Part shown: one piece after another, positions 20,970-28,451 of the stretch
How the letters are laid out: the number at the start of each line of letters is the position of its first letter
Numbering within the stretch: position 1 is the stretch's first letter
DNA from: Stenotrophomonas geniculata ATCC 19374 = JCM 13324
Lineage (GTDB): Bacteria; Pseudomonadota; Gammaproteobacteria; Xanthomonadales; Xanthomonadaceae
DNA: 44,766 nucleotides
Assembly: GCF_001431625.1 (NCBI RefSeq)
Contig: NZ_LLXT01000089.1
Coordinates: 1 to 44,766, forward strand
Reading direction: 5' to 3'
Made by a program: the position numbers and the translations under genes
The notes under the pieces: generated by a model
The model's input: only the letters and a program-made list of their open reading frames with translations
Told to the model about the DNA's origin: nothing
Database searches by the model: none

Positions 20970-21551
20970 GTGTCCCGTTCCGTCCTGATCCTGCTCGGCC
21001 ATCCCGAGCGCGACAGCCTGTGCGGCGCGCTCGCCCAGCGCTATGCCACCGCCGCTGAAAACGCCGGCCACCGGGTACGCCTGATCGCACTGGGCGATCT
21101 TGAATTCGACCCGGTGCTGCGCCACGGCTACCGCCAGATCCAGCCGCTGGAAACGGATCTGCAGGACGCCGCCGAGGCGATCGAAGCCTGCGATCATCTG
21201 GTGCTGGTCTACCCCACCTGGTGGGGTGCAATGCCGGCCCTGCTGAAGGGCTTCTTCGATCGCGTGCTGCTGCCGGGGTACGCCTTCCGCTACCGGCGCG
21301 ATTCGGTGTGGTGGGACCGGCTGCTGGCCGGACGCAGCGCACGGGTGATCACCACCCTGGACACGCCGCCCTGGTATTACCGCTGGATCTACCGCGACCC
21401 GGGCATCAGCCAGATCCGCGCCACCATCCTGCAGTTCTGCGGCATCCGCCCGGTGCGTGTCAGCCGCCTCGGTGCGGTACGCAGCAGCTCGCCGGAGCAA
21501 CGCAATCGGTGGCTGGCGCTGGCAGCAGAGCTGGGCTCACGCGCCCGGTAG
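20970..21551 (+). CDS. NAD(P)H dehydrogenase (quinone)-like flavodoxin-fold protein
   Basis: A 193-residue protein of the flavodoxin-like NAD(P)H oxidoreductase family (KefF/MdaB/NQO relatives). Seen directly: LILLGHPERDSLCGAL at the start, VYPTWWGAMPALLKGFFDRV (the flavin-contacting loop), and LDTPPWYYRWIY. Such proteins reduce quinones by two electrons using FMN or FAD. I chose the GTG at 20970 because GAGG lies five bases before it; upstream TTG codons are alternatives. It follows a MerR regulator gene. Its stop codon TAG (21549-21551) lies inside the GTAG head of a SMAG repeat. Confidence 0.85.
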   Translation: MSRSVLILLGHPERDSLCGALAQRYATAAENAGHRVRLIALGDLEFDPVLRHGYRQIQPLETDLQDAAEAIEACDHLVLVYPTWWGAMPALLKGFFDRVLLPGYAFRYRRDSVWWDRLLAGRSARVITTLDTPPWYYRWIYRDPGISQIRATILQFCGIRPVRVSRLGAVRSSSPEQRNRWLALAAELGSRAR

Positions 21552-21570
21552 ATCCACGCCATGCGTGGAT
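21548..21570 (+). repeat. Single SMAG palindrome supplying a stop codon
   Basis: GTAG at 21548-21551 is followed by an 8-bp perfect stem ATCCACGC/GCGTGGAT (21552-21559 / 21563-21570) with a CAT loop. The TAG is the stop codon of the flavodoxin-fold gene. No inverted partner is seen nearby. Confidence 0.8.
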
Positions 21571-21667
21571 GAAATGCTGGCCAGTGTTCCGGATGTCGCG
21601 TTTGCCAATTGACCGTCGGGCACTGCGCCTCAAGGCTGTGGCCCGTCTTCCGGCCCAGGCAGAACCC

Positions 21668-22129
21668 ATGAAATCCTCGACCGTCTTCAGCAAGTGCGCC
21701 AGGAAGACCGGCTTTGCCGGAACGTCTACGACCCGCTACCGCTTGCTGGATGCCGCCCTGCTTGTCGTGAATCACCAACGCGCCAACGAAAACCGGGGCT
21801 TCTATGTGAATGCTGGACTCTACTTTCCAGAGCTGCTCGAGTATCCGCTCGCGCCTGACGATCTTGAAACGGCCTTCAGGTACCGCTCCAGCATTCCCAC
21901 GCCCCATGTCGACTGGCGGATCGAAGAGACGCCAGGCCTGCGCCGGACCTTCATCCAGCAGGATCTTGAAGATCTGCTGCAGGCCGGCAACCGCGACGCG
22001 CTGAAAGGCCTGCTGCTCTTTGCCCTTGCCGACGTGGCCGGCTTCGCGGCCAGCCATGGAAACCGGGAATCGGTGCGGCGATTGAATCAGGATGGTCGCT
22101 TCCGGGCGATCATCCGGAGAGAGGTTTGA
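21668..22129 (+). CDS. Uncharacterised small protein, possibly DUF4304-like
   Basis: A 153-residue protein with no signal peptide or membrane segment. It has an aromatic beta-rich first half (TRYRLLDAALLVVNHQRAN, then RGFYVNAGLYFPELLEYPL) and a helical second half. The order 'fold strand, NxQ-like segment, FYVNAGLYFPEL' recalls DUF4304, a family of unknown role that is sometimes linked to toxin immunity, but I am not sure. The ATG at 21668 is the first Met with a plausible product; the larger frame upstream overlaps the previous gene. No toxin or other partner is adjacent. Gene prediction is moderately supported by codon pattern and composition. Confidence 0.6.
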   Translation: MKSSTVFSKCARKTGFAGTSTTRYRLLDAALLVVNHQRANENRGFYVNAGLYFPELLEYPLAPDDLETAFRYRSSIPTPHVDWRIEETPGLRRTFIQQDLEDLLQAGNRDALKGLLLFALADVAGFAASHGNRESVRRLNQDGRFRAIIRREV

Positions 22130-22140
22130 ATCCGGAGAGC

Positions 22141-22215
22141 GTGCGAACCAAGGTTCGCACCCACAGGGGGAGGGCCCGCACCCACCGGCAGAAGGTTCGC
22201 AGCCACCAGCGCAGG
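22141..22215. repeat. Palindrome and degenerate tandem repeats after the orphan gene
   Basis: A 20-base palindrome (GTGCGAACC, two-base AA loop, GGTTCGCAC) at 22141-22160 begins 12 bases after the upstream stop codon. Degenerate copies of its right half follow: CCGCACCCACC and GGTTCGCAGCCACC. The region carries no gene. The hairpin could serve as a terminator-like structure between the convergent genes, or as an unrelated repeat family. Confidence 0.6.
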
Positions 22216-22225
22216 AAAAGCAGCG

Positions 22226-22480
22226 TCAGTGCTGCTTCGGTGGAGTTGGCCCGCAGCTGTCACAACCACCACAGGCACCACCACCTCCAGTCGCCGGCGG
22301 CGCGATCTTCCGCCCCAGCGCCTGCATCCAGCCGGGGCGACCCGGCTTCAGCAGGGCCAGCGCCAAGGCCCCGCGCAGCGTGCGCACGGTGCCCGGGAAC
22401 TGCTTCTTCAGCACCACCCAGGCACTGACCAGCACGGCCACCGCGATGATCAGGTACTGGATCAGCAGGCCGGTATCCAT
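22226..22480 (-). CDS. Small Cys-rich membrane protein coupled to FeoB
   Basis: An 84-residue protein. It begins MDTGLLIQYLIIAVAVLVSA, a single transmembrane helix, continues with a basic stretch (VVLKKQFPGTVRTLRG) and ends in a Gly/Cys/Pro tail with CGGCDSC. Layout recalls the FeoB-associated Cys-rich membrane proteins that occupy the FeoC position, although the family match is only approximate; I think relatives are filed as DUF6587. Its ATG (22480-22478) shares a base with the feoB stop (TGATG), so it is translationally coupled. A role in assembling, regulating or supplying electrons to the ferrous-iron transporter is a fair inference. The closely spaced cysteines could bind iron. Confidence 0.8.
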   Translation of the reverse strand: MDTGLLIQYLIIAVAVLVSAWVVLKKQFPGTVRTLRGALALALLKPGRPGWMQALGRKIAPPATGGGGACGGCDSCGPTPPKQH

Positions 22481-24345
22481 CAGCCGCCTCCCAGCGCCTT
22501 GGTCACCTGGTAGGTGATCAGCGCAGCCACATAGGCCGCGGCGAACAGGTAGAACGCGGCGAAGCCCATCTGCTTCCACGAATTGGTCTCACGCTTGATG
22601 GTGGCCAGCGTCGAGATGCACATCGGGGCGTAGATGTACCAGACCAGCAGCGACAGCGCGGTCGCCAGCGACCAGCCGTCGCTGATCAGTGGGGTCAGCG
22701 CCTGGCTGGCGGCATCGTCATCGGCCGCGGACAGCGCGTAGACCGTGGCCAGCGACGATACCGCCACTTCGCGCGCGGCCAGGCCCGGGATCAGTGCGAT
22801 GCAGATCTGCCAGTTGAAGCCCAGCGGCGCGAAGAACACGGCCATCGCATGGCCGATCTGGCCGGCGTAGCTGTAGTCGATGGCCGGCATCGTGGCGCCA
22901 GCGGGAGCCGCCGGGAACGACAGCAGCACCCACAGCAGGATGGTCAGCGCCAGGATGATGCCACCGACGCGCTTGAGGAAGATCATGCCACGCTCGTACA
23001 GGCCCACGGCCAGGTCACGCGCATGCGGCAGGCGGTAAGACGGCAGCTCCAGCATCAGTGGATGCTCACTCTTGTCGCGACGCCACTTCTTCATGATCCA
23101 CGACATCGCCAGCGCGCTGAGGATACCGGCGGCGTACAGGCCGAACAGGACCAGCCCCTGCTGGTTGAACACGCCCCACACCGTCTTCTGCGGAATGAAC
23201 GCACCAATCAGCAGCGCGTACACCGGCAAGCGTGCGGAACAGGTCATCAACGGCGCCACCAGGATCGTGGCCAGGCGGTCACGTGGGTCCTGGATGCTGC
23301 GCGTGGACATGATGCCCGGCACTGCGCAGGCAAAGCTGGACAGCAGCGGGATGAACGAGCGGCCGGACAACCCGGCGGCGGCCATCATGCGGTCGAGCAG
23401 GAACGCCGCGCGCGGCAGGTAACCGGACTCCTCCAGCACGAGGATGAAGAAGAACAGGATCAGGATCTGCGGCAGGAACACCACCACGCCACCGACACCA
23501 GCGATGATGCCGTCGGTCAGCAGGCTGGCCAGCGGACCTTCCGGCAGCACGCTGCCGACAAACTCGCCCAGCCAGGCAAAGCCGGCTTCGATGCCGTCCA
23601 TCAACGGCGTCGCCCAGGCGTACACCGCCTGGAAGATCAGGAACATCACCACCGCCAGGCTGACCAGGCCGAACACCGGGTGCAGCAGCCAGCGGTCCAG
23701 CGCGTCGTCGATCTTCGCGGTCCGCGCTGGCATCCGCACGGCGACCGACAGGATCTCGCGCACCTTGGCATGGTAGTCGATGCCACCTTCCGGGCCCGGC
23801 ACCGGTGCATCCAGGTGCGGCACCATCGCATCGAGGCGCTCGACCAGGGCCTTGGCGCCTTGCTTGCGCACCGCCACGGTCTCCACCACCGGCACGCCCA
23901 GCTCGCGCTCCAGCGCGGCCACGTCCACCTGGATGCCGCGGCGCTGGGCCGCATCGACCATGTTCAGCGCCACCACCATCGGCTTGCCCAGCTCGCGCAG
24001 TTCCAGAGCGAAACGCAGGTGCAGGCGCAGGTTGGTGGCGTCGATCACGCACAGCAGCACATCCGGCGCGGCTTCGCCCGGATAGAAACCCCGGCACAGG
24101 TCACGGGTGATCGCCTCGTCCAGGCTGGCCGGATGCAGGCTGTAGGCACCCGGAAGGTCGAGTACCGCGAACTCGCGGCCGGACGGCGCACGCAGGCGGC
24201 CTTCCTTGCGCTCGACGGTGACGCCGGTGTAGTTGGCAACCTTCTGCCGGCTGCCGGTCAGCTGGTTGAACAGAGCGGTCTTGCCGCTGTTGGGGTTACC
24301 GACCAGCGCAACGCGCAGGGGGGCGGTAGTGGCAGTAGCAGTCAT
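22480..24345 (-). CDS. feoB: Ferrous iron transporter FeoB
   Basis: FeoB imports Fe2+ across the inner membrane. The 621-residue protein opens with a GTPase domain: G1 GNPNSGKT, G2-region VANYTGVTVERKEG, G3 DLPGAYSLHP, G4 NMVD. About eight transmembrane segments follow (from residue ~215), with the two Gate regions between them (the first near EESGYLPRAAFLLDRMM). At 621 residues it is shorter than E. coli FeoB (773), a length common in this group. The ATG at 24345 overlaps the feoA stop by four bases, and the Cys-rich protein overlaps its end, giving a feoA-feoB-small protein operon. Confidence 0.97.
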   Translation of the reverse strand: MTATATTAPLRVALVGNPNSGKTALFNQLTGSRQKVANYTGVTVERKEGRLRAPSGREFAVLDLPGAYSLHPASLDEAITRDLCRGFYPGEAAPDVLLCVIDATNLRLHLRFALELRELGKPMVVALNMVDAAQRRGIQVDVAALERELGVPVVETVAVRKQGAKALVERLDAMVPHLDAPVPGPEGGIDYHAKVREILSVAVRMPARTAKIDDALDRWLLHPVFGLVSLAVVMFLIFQAVYAWATPLMDGIEAGFAWLGEFVGSVLPEGPLASLLTDGIIAGVGGVVVFLPQILILFFFILVLEESGYLPRAAFLLDRMMAAAGLSGRSFIPLLSSFACAVPGIMSTRSIQDPRDRLATILVAPLMTCSARLPVYALLIGAFIPQKTVWGVFNQQGLVLFGLYAAGILSALAMSWIMKKWRRDKSEHPLMLELPSYRLPHARDLAVGLYERGMIFLKRVGGIILALTILLWVLLSFPAAPAGATMPAIDYSYAGQIGHAMAVFFAPLGFNWQICIALIPGLAAREVAVSSLATVYALSAADDDAASQALTPLISDGWSLATALSLLVWYIYAPMCISTLATIKRETNSWKQMGFAAFYLFAAAYVAALITYQVTKALGGG

Positions 24346-24596
24346 GCGCGTCGTTCCTGGCTGGCGGCGTCCACCACGACCCGCTTGGCTTCACTGATCC
24401 GCAGCGCGAAACGGGTGAACCCGACCTGCACCAGCAGCGGCTCTCCCCCCACCGGGCCCTTGGCCACCAGGCGTACTTCCTCGCCCTTCACGAAACCCAG
24501 CTCGCGCAGGCGACGGGCGATGGCATCGTTCGCATGCAGGTCCTGCACGGACTCGACCACGGCCGAGGTGTGCAGCGGCAGTTCGGACAGCGTCAT
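24342..24596 (-). CDS. feoA: Ferrous iron transport protein FeoA
   Basis: FeoA is a small cytoplasmic SH3-like partner of FeoB. The 84-residue product has the family marks: RRLRELGFVKGEEVRLVAKGPVGG and RFALRISEAKRVVV. Its last four bases overlap the feoB start (ATGA). It is the first gene of the operon; a Fur-like sequence lies about 20-40 bases upstream, overlapping the region shared with the divergent liuC gene. Confidence 0.95.
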   Translation of the reverse strand: MTLSELPLHTSAVVESVQDLHANDAIARRLRELGFVKGEEVRLVAKGPVGGEPLLVQVGFTRFALRISEAKRVVVDAASQERRA

Positions 24597-24617
24597 CTAG
24601 CGTGTTCTCTGCTGGAT

Positions 24618-24636
24618 GTAAATGGTTCTCGATTCT
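24618..24636 (-). promoter_or_regulatory. Possible Fur box upstream of feoA
   Basis: On the minus strand the bases AGAATCGAGAACCATTTAC resemble the hexamer arrangement of the Fur consensus (GATAAT GATAAT C ATTATC); about 10 of 19 positions match. The place, 22 bases before the feoA start, fits Fe-Fur repression. The match is moderate, so this is a candidate only. Confidence 0.4.
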
Positions 24637-24683
24637 AACATTCCCGCGTCGCGTCATGGCCCATGACCAATGGCCCGCTATGA

Positions 24684-24699
24684 TCCATACAGGTATGGA
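24684..24699. promoter_or_regulatory. Candidate operator palindrome upstream of liuC
   Basis: TCCATAC-AG-GTATGGA is a perfect 7-bp inverted repeat with a 2-base spacer. It overlaps the last base of a TATGAT (-10-like, 24679-24684) and ends 16 bases before the liuC start. A repressor there would block transcription of the leucine-catabolic genes. The regulator is not encoded in this window. Confidence 0.45.
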
Positions 24700-24715
24700 G
24701 TGACCCTGGAATCCC

Positions 24716-25504
24716 ATGAACGATGCTTTGCAGATCGAGCGCAGCGGCGCCGCCCTCACCCTCTGGCTGAACCGGCCGGAGCTGCACAACGCCTTTGACG
24801 CCGGGCTGATCGCCCGGCTGACCGCCGCACTGGAGGCCGCCGGCCACGATGCTTCGGTGCGCGCGGTGGTGCTGGCCGGCCACGGCGCCTCCTTCTCGGC
24901 AGGTGCCGACATGCAGTGGATGCGCGGCATGGCGGCGGCCAGCGAAGCCGATAACCGCGAGGACTCGCTGGCCCTGGCCCGGCTGATGCGCACCCTGGAC
25001 GAGCTGCCCAAACCGACCCTGGCCCGGGTCCATGGCGCGGCCTTCGGCGGCGGCGTCGGCCTGGTCGCCTGCTGCGACATCGCCATCGCCAGCACCTCGG
25101 CCCGCTTCGGCTTGACCGAAAGCCGCCTCGGCCTGCTGCCGGCGGTGATCTCGCCCTATGTGATCGAAGCCATCGGCCCGCGCCAGGCCCGCCGCTGGTT
25201 CGCCACCGGCGAGCATTTCGACGCCGACACCGCGCTGCGCATCGGCCTGGTCCACCAGCTGGTCGAGCCCGAACGCCTGGACGAGGCCGTGCAACGCCAG
25301 CTGGCCCTGCTCGACAAGGCCGGCCCGATCGCCTCGTCCACCGCCAAGCAACTGGTCCGCCAGGTCCGCGACAGCCATGACCGCGACACCCTGGATCGCG
25401 ATAATGCCGCCCTGATCGCGCGCCTGCGGGTGTCCGCCGAAGGCCAGGAAGGCCTGGGCGCCTTCCTCGACAAGCGCGCCCCCCACTGGGTCACGGAAGC
25501 CTGA
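24716..25504 (+). CDS. liuC: Enoyl-CoA hydratase/isomerase, probably methylglutaconyl-CoA hydratase
   Basis: A 262-residue crotonase-fold enzyme. The oxyanion-hole segments are GHGASFSAGADMQWM (near residue 60) and HGAAFGGGVGLVA (near residue 108), and the catalytic-glutamate loop is LTESRLGLLPAV. With HMG-CoA lyase two genes on, its likely reaction is 3-methylglutaconyl-CoA to HMG-CoA in leucine catabolism. The stop is followed by VOC after two bases, so the three genes form an operon. liuA, liuB and liuD are not present in the window. Other acyl-CoA substrates of crotonases cannot be ruled out by sequence alone. Confidence 0.85.
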   Translation: MNDALQIERSGAALTLWLNRPELHNAFDAGLIARLTAALEAAGHDASVRAVVLAGHGASFSAGADMQWMRGMAAASEADNREDSLALARLMRTLDELPKPTLARVHGAAFGGGVGLVACCDIAIASTSARFGLTESRLGLLPAVISPYVIEAIGPRQARRWFATGEHFDADTALRIGLVHQLVEPERLDEAVQRQLALLDKAGPIASSTAKQLVRQVRDSHDRDTLDRDNAALIARLRVSAEGQEGLGAFLDKRAPHWVTEA

Positions 25505-25506
25505 AC

Positions 25507-25908
25507 ATGCTCGATCATCTTGGTTTGACCAGCGCCGACCTGGCGCGCAGCAAGGCCTTCTTCCTGCAGGCACTGGCGCCGTTGCAGATCGGCGTGGTGA
25601 TGGAAGTGACCGCCGAACAGACCGGCGCCCACGACCACATCGGCTTCGGCAACGACGGCAAGCCGTTCTTCTGGCTTGGCAATGGCGGCACTGCCAGCCA
25701 CGGCGTGCACGTGGCTTTTGCCTGCGCCAGCCGCGCCCAGGTGGACGCCTTCCATGCCGCCGCGCTCGCCGCCGGCGGCCGCGACAACGGCGCCCCGGGC
25801 CTGCGCCCGTGGTACCACCCCGACTACTACGGTGCCTTCGTACTCGACCCGGATGGCAACAACATCGAGGCGGTCTGCCACCGCCCTGCCGATGGGGCAA
25901 CCGCATGA
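25507..25908 (+). CDS. VOC-family (glyoxalase/dioxygenase fold) protein
   Basis: A 133-residue vicinal-oxygen-chelate fold protein with paired beta-alpha-beta modules. His4 (LDHLGL), His68 (SHGVHVAF) and Glu121 (GNNIEAVCH) are candidate metal ligands in the usual places. Its stop overlaps the liuE start (ATGA), so it is translationally embedded in the leucine-catabolism operon between liuC and liuE. A related enzyme role on a branched-chain intermediate is only a guess; I recall VOC genes in some proteobacterial liu clusters. Confidence 0.82.
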   Translation: MLDHLGLTSADLARSKAFFLQALAPLQIGVVMEVTAEQTGAHDHIGFGNDGKPFFWLGNGGTASHGVHVAFACASRAQVDAFHAAALAAGGRDNGAPGLRPWYHPDYYGAFVLDPDGNNIEAVCHRPADGATA

Positions 25909-26801
25909 GCGACTACGTCCGCATCGTCGAGGTCGGCCCGCGTGACGGCCTGCAGAACGAAAAGCAGTCGGTCTCCACCGCCGACAAGATCGAACTGATC
26001 AACCGCCTGTCGGCCACCGGCCTGCGCAGCATCGAGGCGACCAGCTTCGTCAGCCCGAAGTGGATCCCGCAGCTGGCCGACGCCGCCGAGGTCTATGCCG
26101 GCATCCAGCGCCGGCCGGGCATCCACTACCCGGTACTGGTGCCGAACGAACAGGGCTACGACCGTGCCCGTGCGGTCGGCGTGGAGGAAGTGGCAGTGTT
26201 CACCGCCGCGTCCGAGGCGTTCAACCGCACCAACACCAATGCCGGCATCGATGAATCGCTGGCCCGGTTCGAGCCGATCCTGCGCCGCGCCGCCGCCGAT
26301 GGCGTGCGCGTGCGTGGCTACGTCTCCACCGTGCTCGGCTGCCCCTACCAGGGCGAGGTGCCGCTGGCCGACGTGGTGCGGGTGGCGCGCGCCCTGCACC
26401 AGATGGGCTGTTACGAAATCTCACTGGGCGACACCATCGGCGTCGGCACCCCGCGCAAGGCACGGGCGATGCTGCAGGCGGTCGCCGCCGAGATCCCGAT
26501 GGCGGCGCTGGCCGTGCATTTCCACGACACCTACGGCCAGGCCATCGCCAACATCGCCACCTGCCTTGAAGAAGGCGTGCGCGTGGTCGACAGCGCGGTG
26601 TCCGGCGCCGGTGGCTGCCCGTATGCGAAGGGCGCCAGCGGCAATGTGGCCAGCGAAGACGTGGTCTACCTGCTGCAGGGCCTGGGCCTGGACAGCGGCG
26701 TGGACCTGCCGGCCCTGGCCGAAACCGGCCGCTGGCTGGCCGGCCTGCTCGGCCGCGCCACCGCCAGCCGCACCGGCCAGGCGCTGGCCGCGGCCGGTTG
26801 A
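25905..26801 (+). CDS. liuE: Hydroxymethylglutaryl-CoA lyase
   Basis: Cleaves HMG-CoA to acetoacetate and acetyl-CoA, the last step of leucine degradation. The 298-residue TIM barrel has VEVGPRDGLQNE at the start, the metal-binding HFHDTYGQA, and the signature GAGGCPYAKGASGN carrying the catalytic Cys (about residue 238). The ATG at 25905 overlaps the VOC stop. A 13-bp stem hairpin lies five bases after its stop. Confidence 0.95.
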   Translation: MSDYVRIVEVGPRDGLQNEKQSVSTADKIELINRLSATGLRSIEATSFVSPKWIPQLADAAEVYAGIQRRPGIHYPVLVPNEQGYDRARAVGVEEVAVFTAASEAFNRTNTNAGIDESLARFEPILRRAAADGVRVRGYVSTVLGCPYQGEVPLADVVRVARALHQMGCYEISLGDTIGVGTPRKARAMLQAVAAEIPMAALAVHFHDTYGQAIANIATCLEEGVRVVDSAVSGAGGCPYAKGASGNVASEDVVYLLQGLGLDSGVDLPALAETGRWLAGLLGRATASRTGQALAAAG

Positions 26802-26806
26802 CCACC

Positions 26807-26839
26807 GCACTGCGCCGCCCCGCAAAGGCGGCGCAGTGC
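26807..26839. terminator. Terminator-like hairpin after liuE
   Basis: A perfect 13-bp stem, GCACTGCGCCGCC / GGCGGCGCAGTGC, with a 7-base loop (26820-26826). It begins five bases beyond the liuE stop. There is no U-tract, so Rho-independent termination is not certain. Confidence 0.55.
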
Positions 26840-26901
26840 ACAACAGCGGCGGTCGCGGCTTCCGTTAGAATCGGCGGTTCTCGAACCTGCAGGACCGTTC
26901 A

Positions 26902-27672
26902 ATGCAGCTGTCTTCCGTACGTGCCGTGATCACTGGCGGCGTTTCCGGCCTCGGCCTGGCCGTGGCCCAGCACCTCGTCGCCCAGGGCGGCAAGGTGGCC
27001 CTGTTCGACCTCAACGACGACAAGGGTGCAACCGCCGTTGCCGGGCTGGGTACCGACAAGGCCCGCTATTTCAACGTCAACGTCAGCGATGAGGCAGCCG
27101 TGGCTGCGGCCATCGACCAGGCCCACGATTTCCTCGGCGGCCTGAACGTGGCGATGAACTGTGCCGGCATCCTCGGCGCCGGCCGCGTGCTGGGCAAGGA
27201 AGGCCCGATGCCGCTGGCTGGCTTCCAGGGCACGGTGATGGTCAACCTGGTCGGCAGCTTCAACGTCGCCAAGGCCGCGGCCAATCGCATGCAGCACAAC
27301 GAAGCCGGTACCGACGGCGAGCGCGGCGTGATCATCAACACCGCCAGCATCGCTGCCTATGAAGGCCAGATCGGCCAGGCCGCGTATGCCGCCAGCAAGG
27401 GCGGCGTGGTCTCGATGACGCTGCCGATGGCGCGCGAACTGTCGCGCTTTGGCATCCGCGTCAACACCATCGCCCCGGGCGTGTTCTGGACGCCGATGGT
27501 CGATGGCATGCCCGAGGCCGTGCAGCAGTCGCTGGCCGCCTCGATCCCGTTCCCGTCGCGTCTGGGCAAGCCGGAAGACTTCGCCAGCCTGGTCGGCTTC
27601 ATCCTTGGCAACACCTACCTCAACGGCGAGACCATCCGCCTGGACGGCGCTACCCGCCTCGCTCCGAAGTGA
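26902..27672 (+). CDS. SDR, 3-hydroxyacyl-CoA dehydrogenase type-2 (HSD17B10-like)
   Basis: A 256-residue SDR resembling 17-beta-HSD type 10. Seen: ITGGVSGLGLAVA cofactor loop; the acidic residue in FDLNDDKG that favours NAD; NCAGILGAGRVLGKEGPMPL; catalytic INTASIAAYEGQIGQAAYAASK with Ser and Tyr-x3-Lys; and APGVFWTPM. HSD10-type enzymes oxidise 3-hydroxy-2-methylbutyryl-CoA in isoleucine degradation, which fits the leucine genes beside it. It has its own upstream gap of 100 bases with a terminator-like hairpin, so it may be a separate unit. A GGA ribosome site lies about eight bases before the start. Confidence 0.88.
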   Translation: MQLSSVRAVITGGVSGLGLAVAQHLVAQGGKVALFDLNDDKGATAVAGLGTDKARYFNVNVSDEAAVAAAIDQAHDFLGGLNVAMNCAGILGAGRVLGKEGPMPLAGFQGTVMVNLVGSFNVAKAAANRMQHNEAGTDGERGVIINTASIAAYEGQIGQAAYAASKGGVVSMTLPMARELSRFGIRVNTIAPGVFWTPMVDGMPEAVQQSLAASIPFPSRLGKPEDFASLVGFILGNTYLNGETIRLDGATRLAPK

Positions 27673-27720
27673 TTCCCCCGGGCGCCGGGACGGCGCCCTC
27701 CCCCAACGACCTAGATCACC

Positions 27721-28287
27721 ATGAAAGCCAACGACATCAAGAAGGGCAACGTCGTCGAGTACAACAACGGCGTGTACCAGATCCGCGACATCGAGCGCAG
27801 CTCGCCGCAGGGTCGCGGCGGCAACGTCCGCTTCCGCTTCATCATGTACAGCGTGCCGGGCGGCAACAAGCTCGACGCCAGCTTCGATGCCGACGACAAC
27901 CTGGTCGAGGTCGAACTGCTCCGCCGCCAGTCCACCTATTCGTACAAGGATGGCGATGCCTTCGTGTTCCTCGATGACGAGGACTACACCCCCTACACCC
28001 TGGACGCGGACGTGATCGGCGATGACGCCGGCTACATCACCGACGGCCTGACCGGCATCTACGTGCAGGTGATCGACGAGCAGCCGGTGGCGATCCAGCT
28101 GCCGGCCTCGGTGGTGCTGGAAGTGATCGAGACGCCGCCGGAGCTGAAGGGTGGCACCGCGACCAAGCGCCCGAAGCCGGCCAAGCTCAACACCGGCATC
28201 GAAATCATGGTGCCGGAGTACATCGTCAACGGCGAACGCGTGCTGGTGAACACCGCCACCGGCGAATTCGCTGGCCGTGCCGACTAA
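27721..28287 (+). CDS. yeiP: Elongation factor P-like protein YeiP (EfpL)
   Basis: A 188-residue three-domain EF-P paralogue. The domain I loop that reaches the peptidyl-transferase centre reads [12 protein letters not shown], with Arg32 at the tip where canonical EF-P has a modified Lys or an Arg. The rest follows [32 protein letters not shown] and a C-terminal OB fold with [26 protein letters not shown]. YeiP/EfpL proteins help ribosomes through stall-prone motifs. The longer-than-usual loop sequence and overall match favour YeiP over EF-P itself. A 12-bp hairpin lies 28 bases after the stop. Confidence 0.9.
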   Translation: MKANDIKKGNVVEYNNGVYQIRDIERSSPQGRGGNVRFRFIMYSVPGGNKLDASFDADDNLVEVELLRRQSTYSYKDGDAFVFLDDEDYTPYTLDADVIGDDAGYITDGLTGIYVQVIDEQPVAIQLPASVVLEVIETPPELKGGTATKRPKPAKLNTGIEIMVPEYIVNGERVLVNTATGEFAGRAD

Positions 28288-28315
28288 GCGCCTTGCGCTG
28301 ATCGGCTGCCTGTCC

Positions 28316-28343
28316 CTGCCTGCGGCGTGTTCGCCGCAGGCAG
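28316..28343 (+). terminator. Terminator-like hairpin after yeiP
   Basis: A perfect 12-bp stem CTGCCTGCGGCG / CGCCGCAGGCAG with a TGTT loop (28328-28331). The sequence after it is CAAGCAG, with no U-tract. Confidence 0.6.
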
Positions 28344-28371
28344 CAAGCAGCGCATCGTTGATAGCAGTGGT

Positions 28372-28444
28372 GTAGAGCCGAGCCCACGCTCAGCTGCAGT
28401 GCCTGTGCAGAGCACAACGCAGCCGAGCGTGGGCTCGGCTCTAC
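28372..28444. repeat. SMAG inverted pair
   Basis: Rightward GTAG at 28372-28375 followed by a GAGCCGAGC-type stem, and leftward GTAG at 28444-28441 with the same sequence in reverse. It fills the gap between yeiP and the convergent lipoprotein gene, ending seven bases from the latter's stop. Confidence 0.85.
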
Positions 28445-28451
28445 AGAGGGC

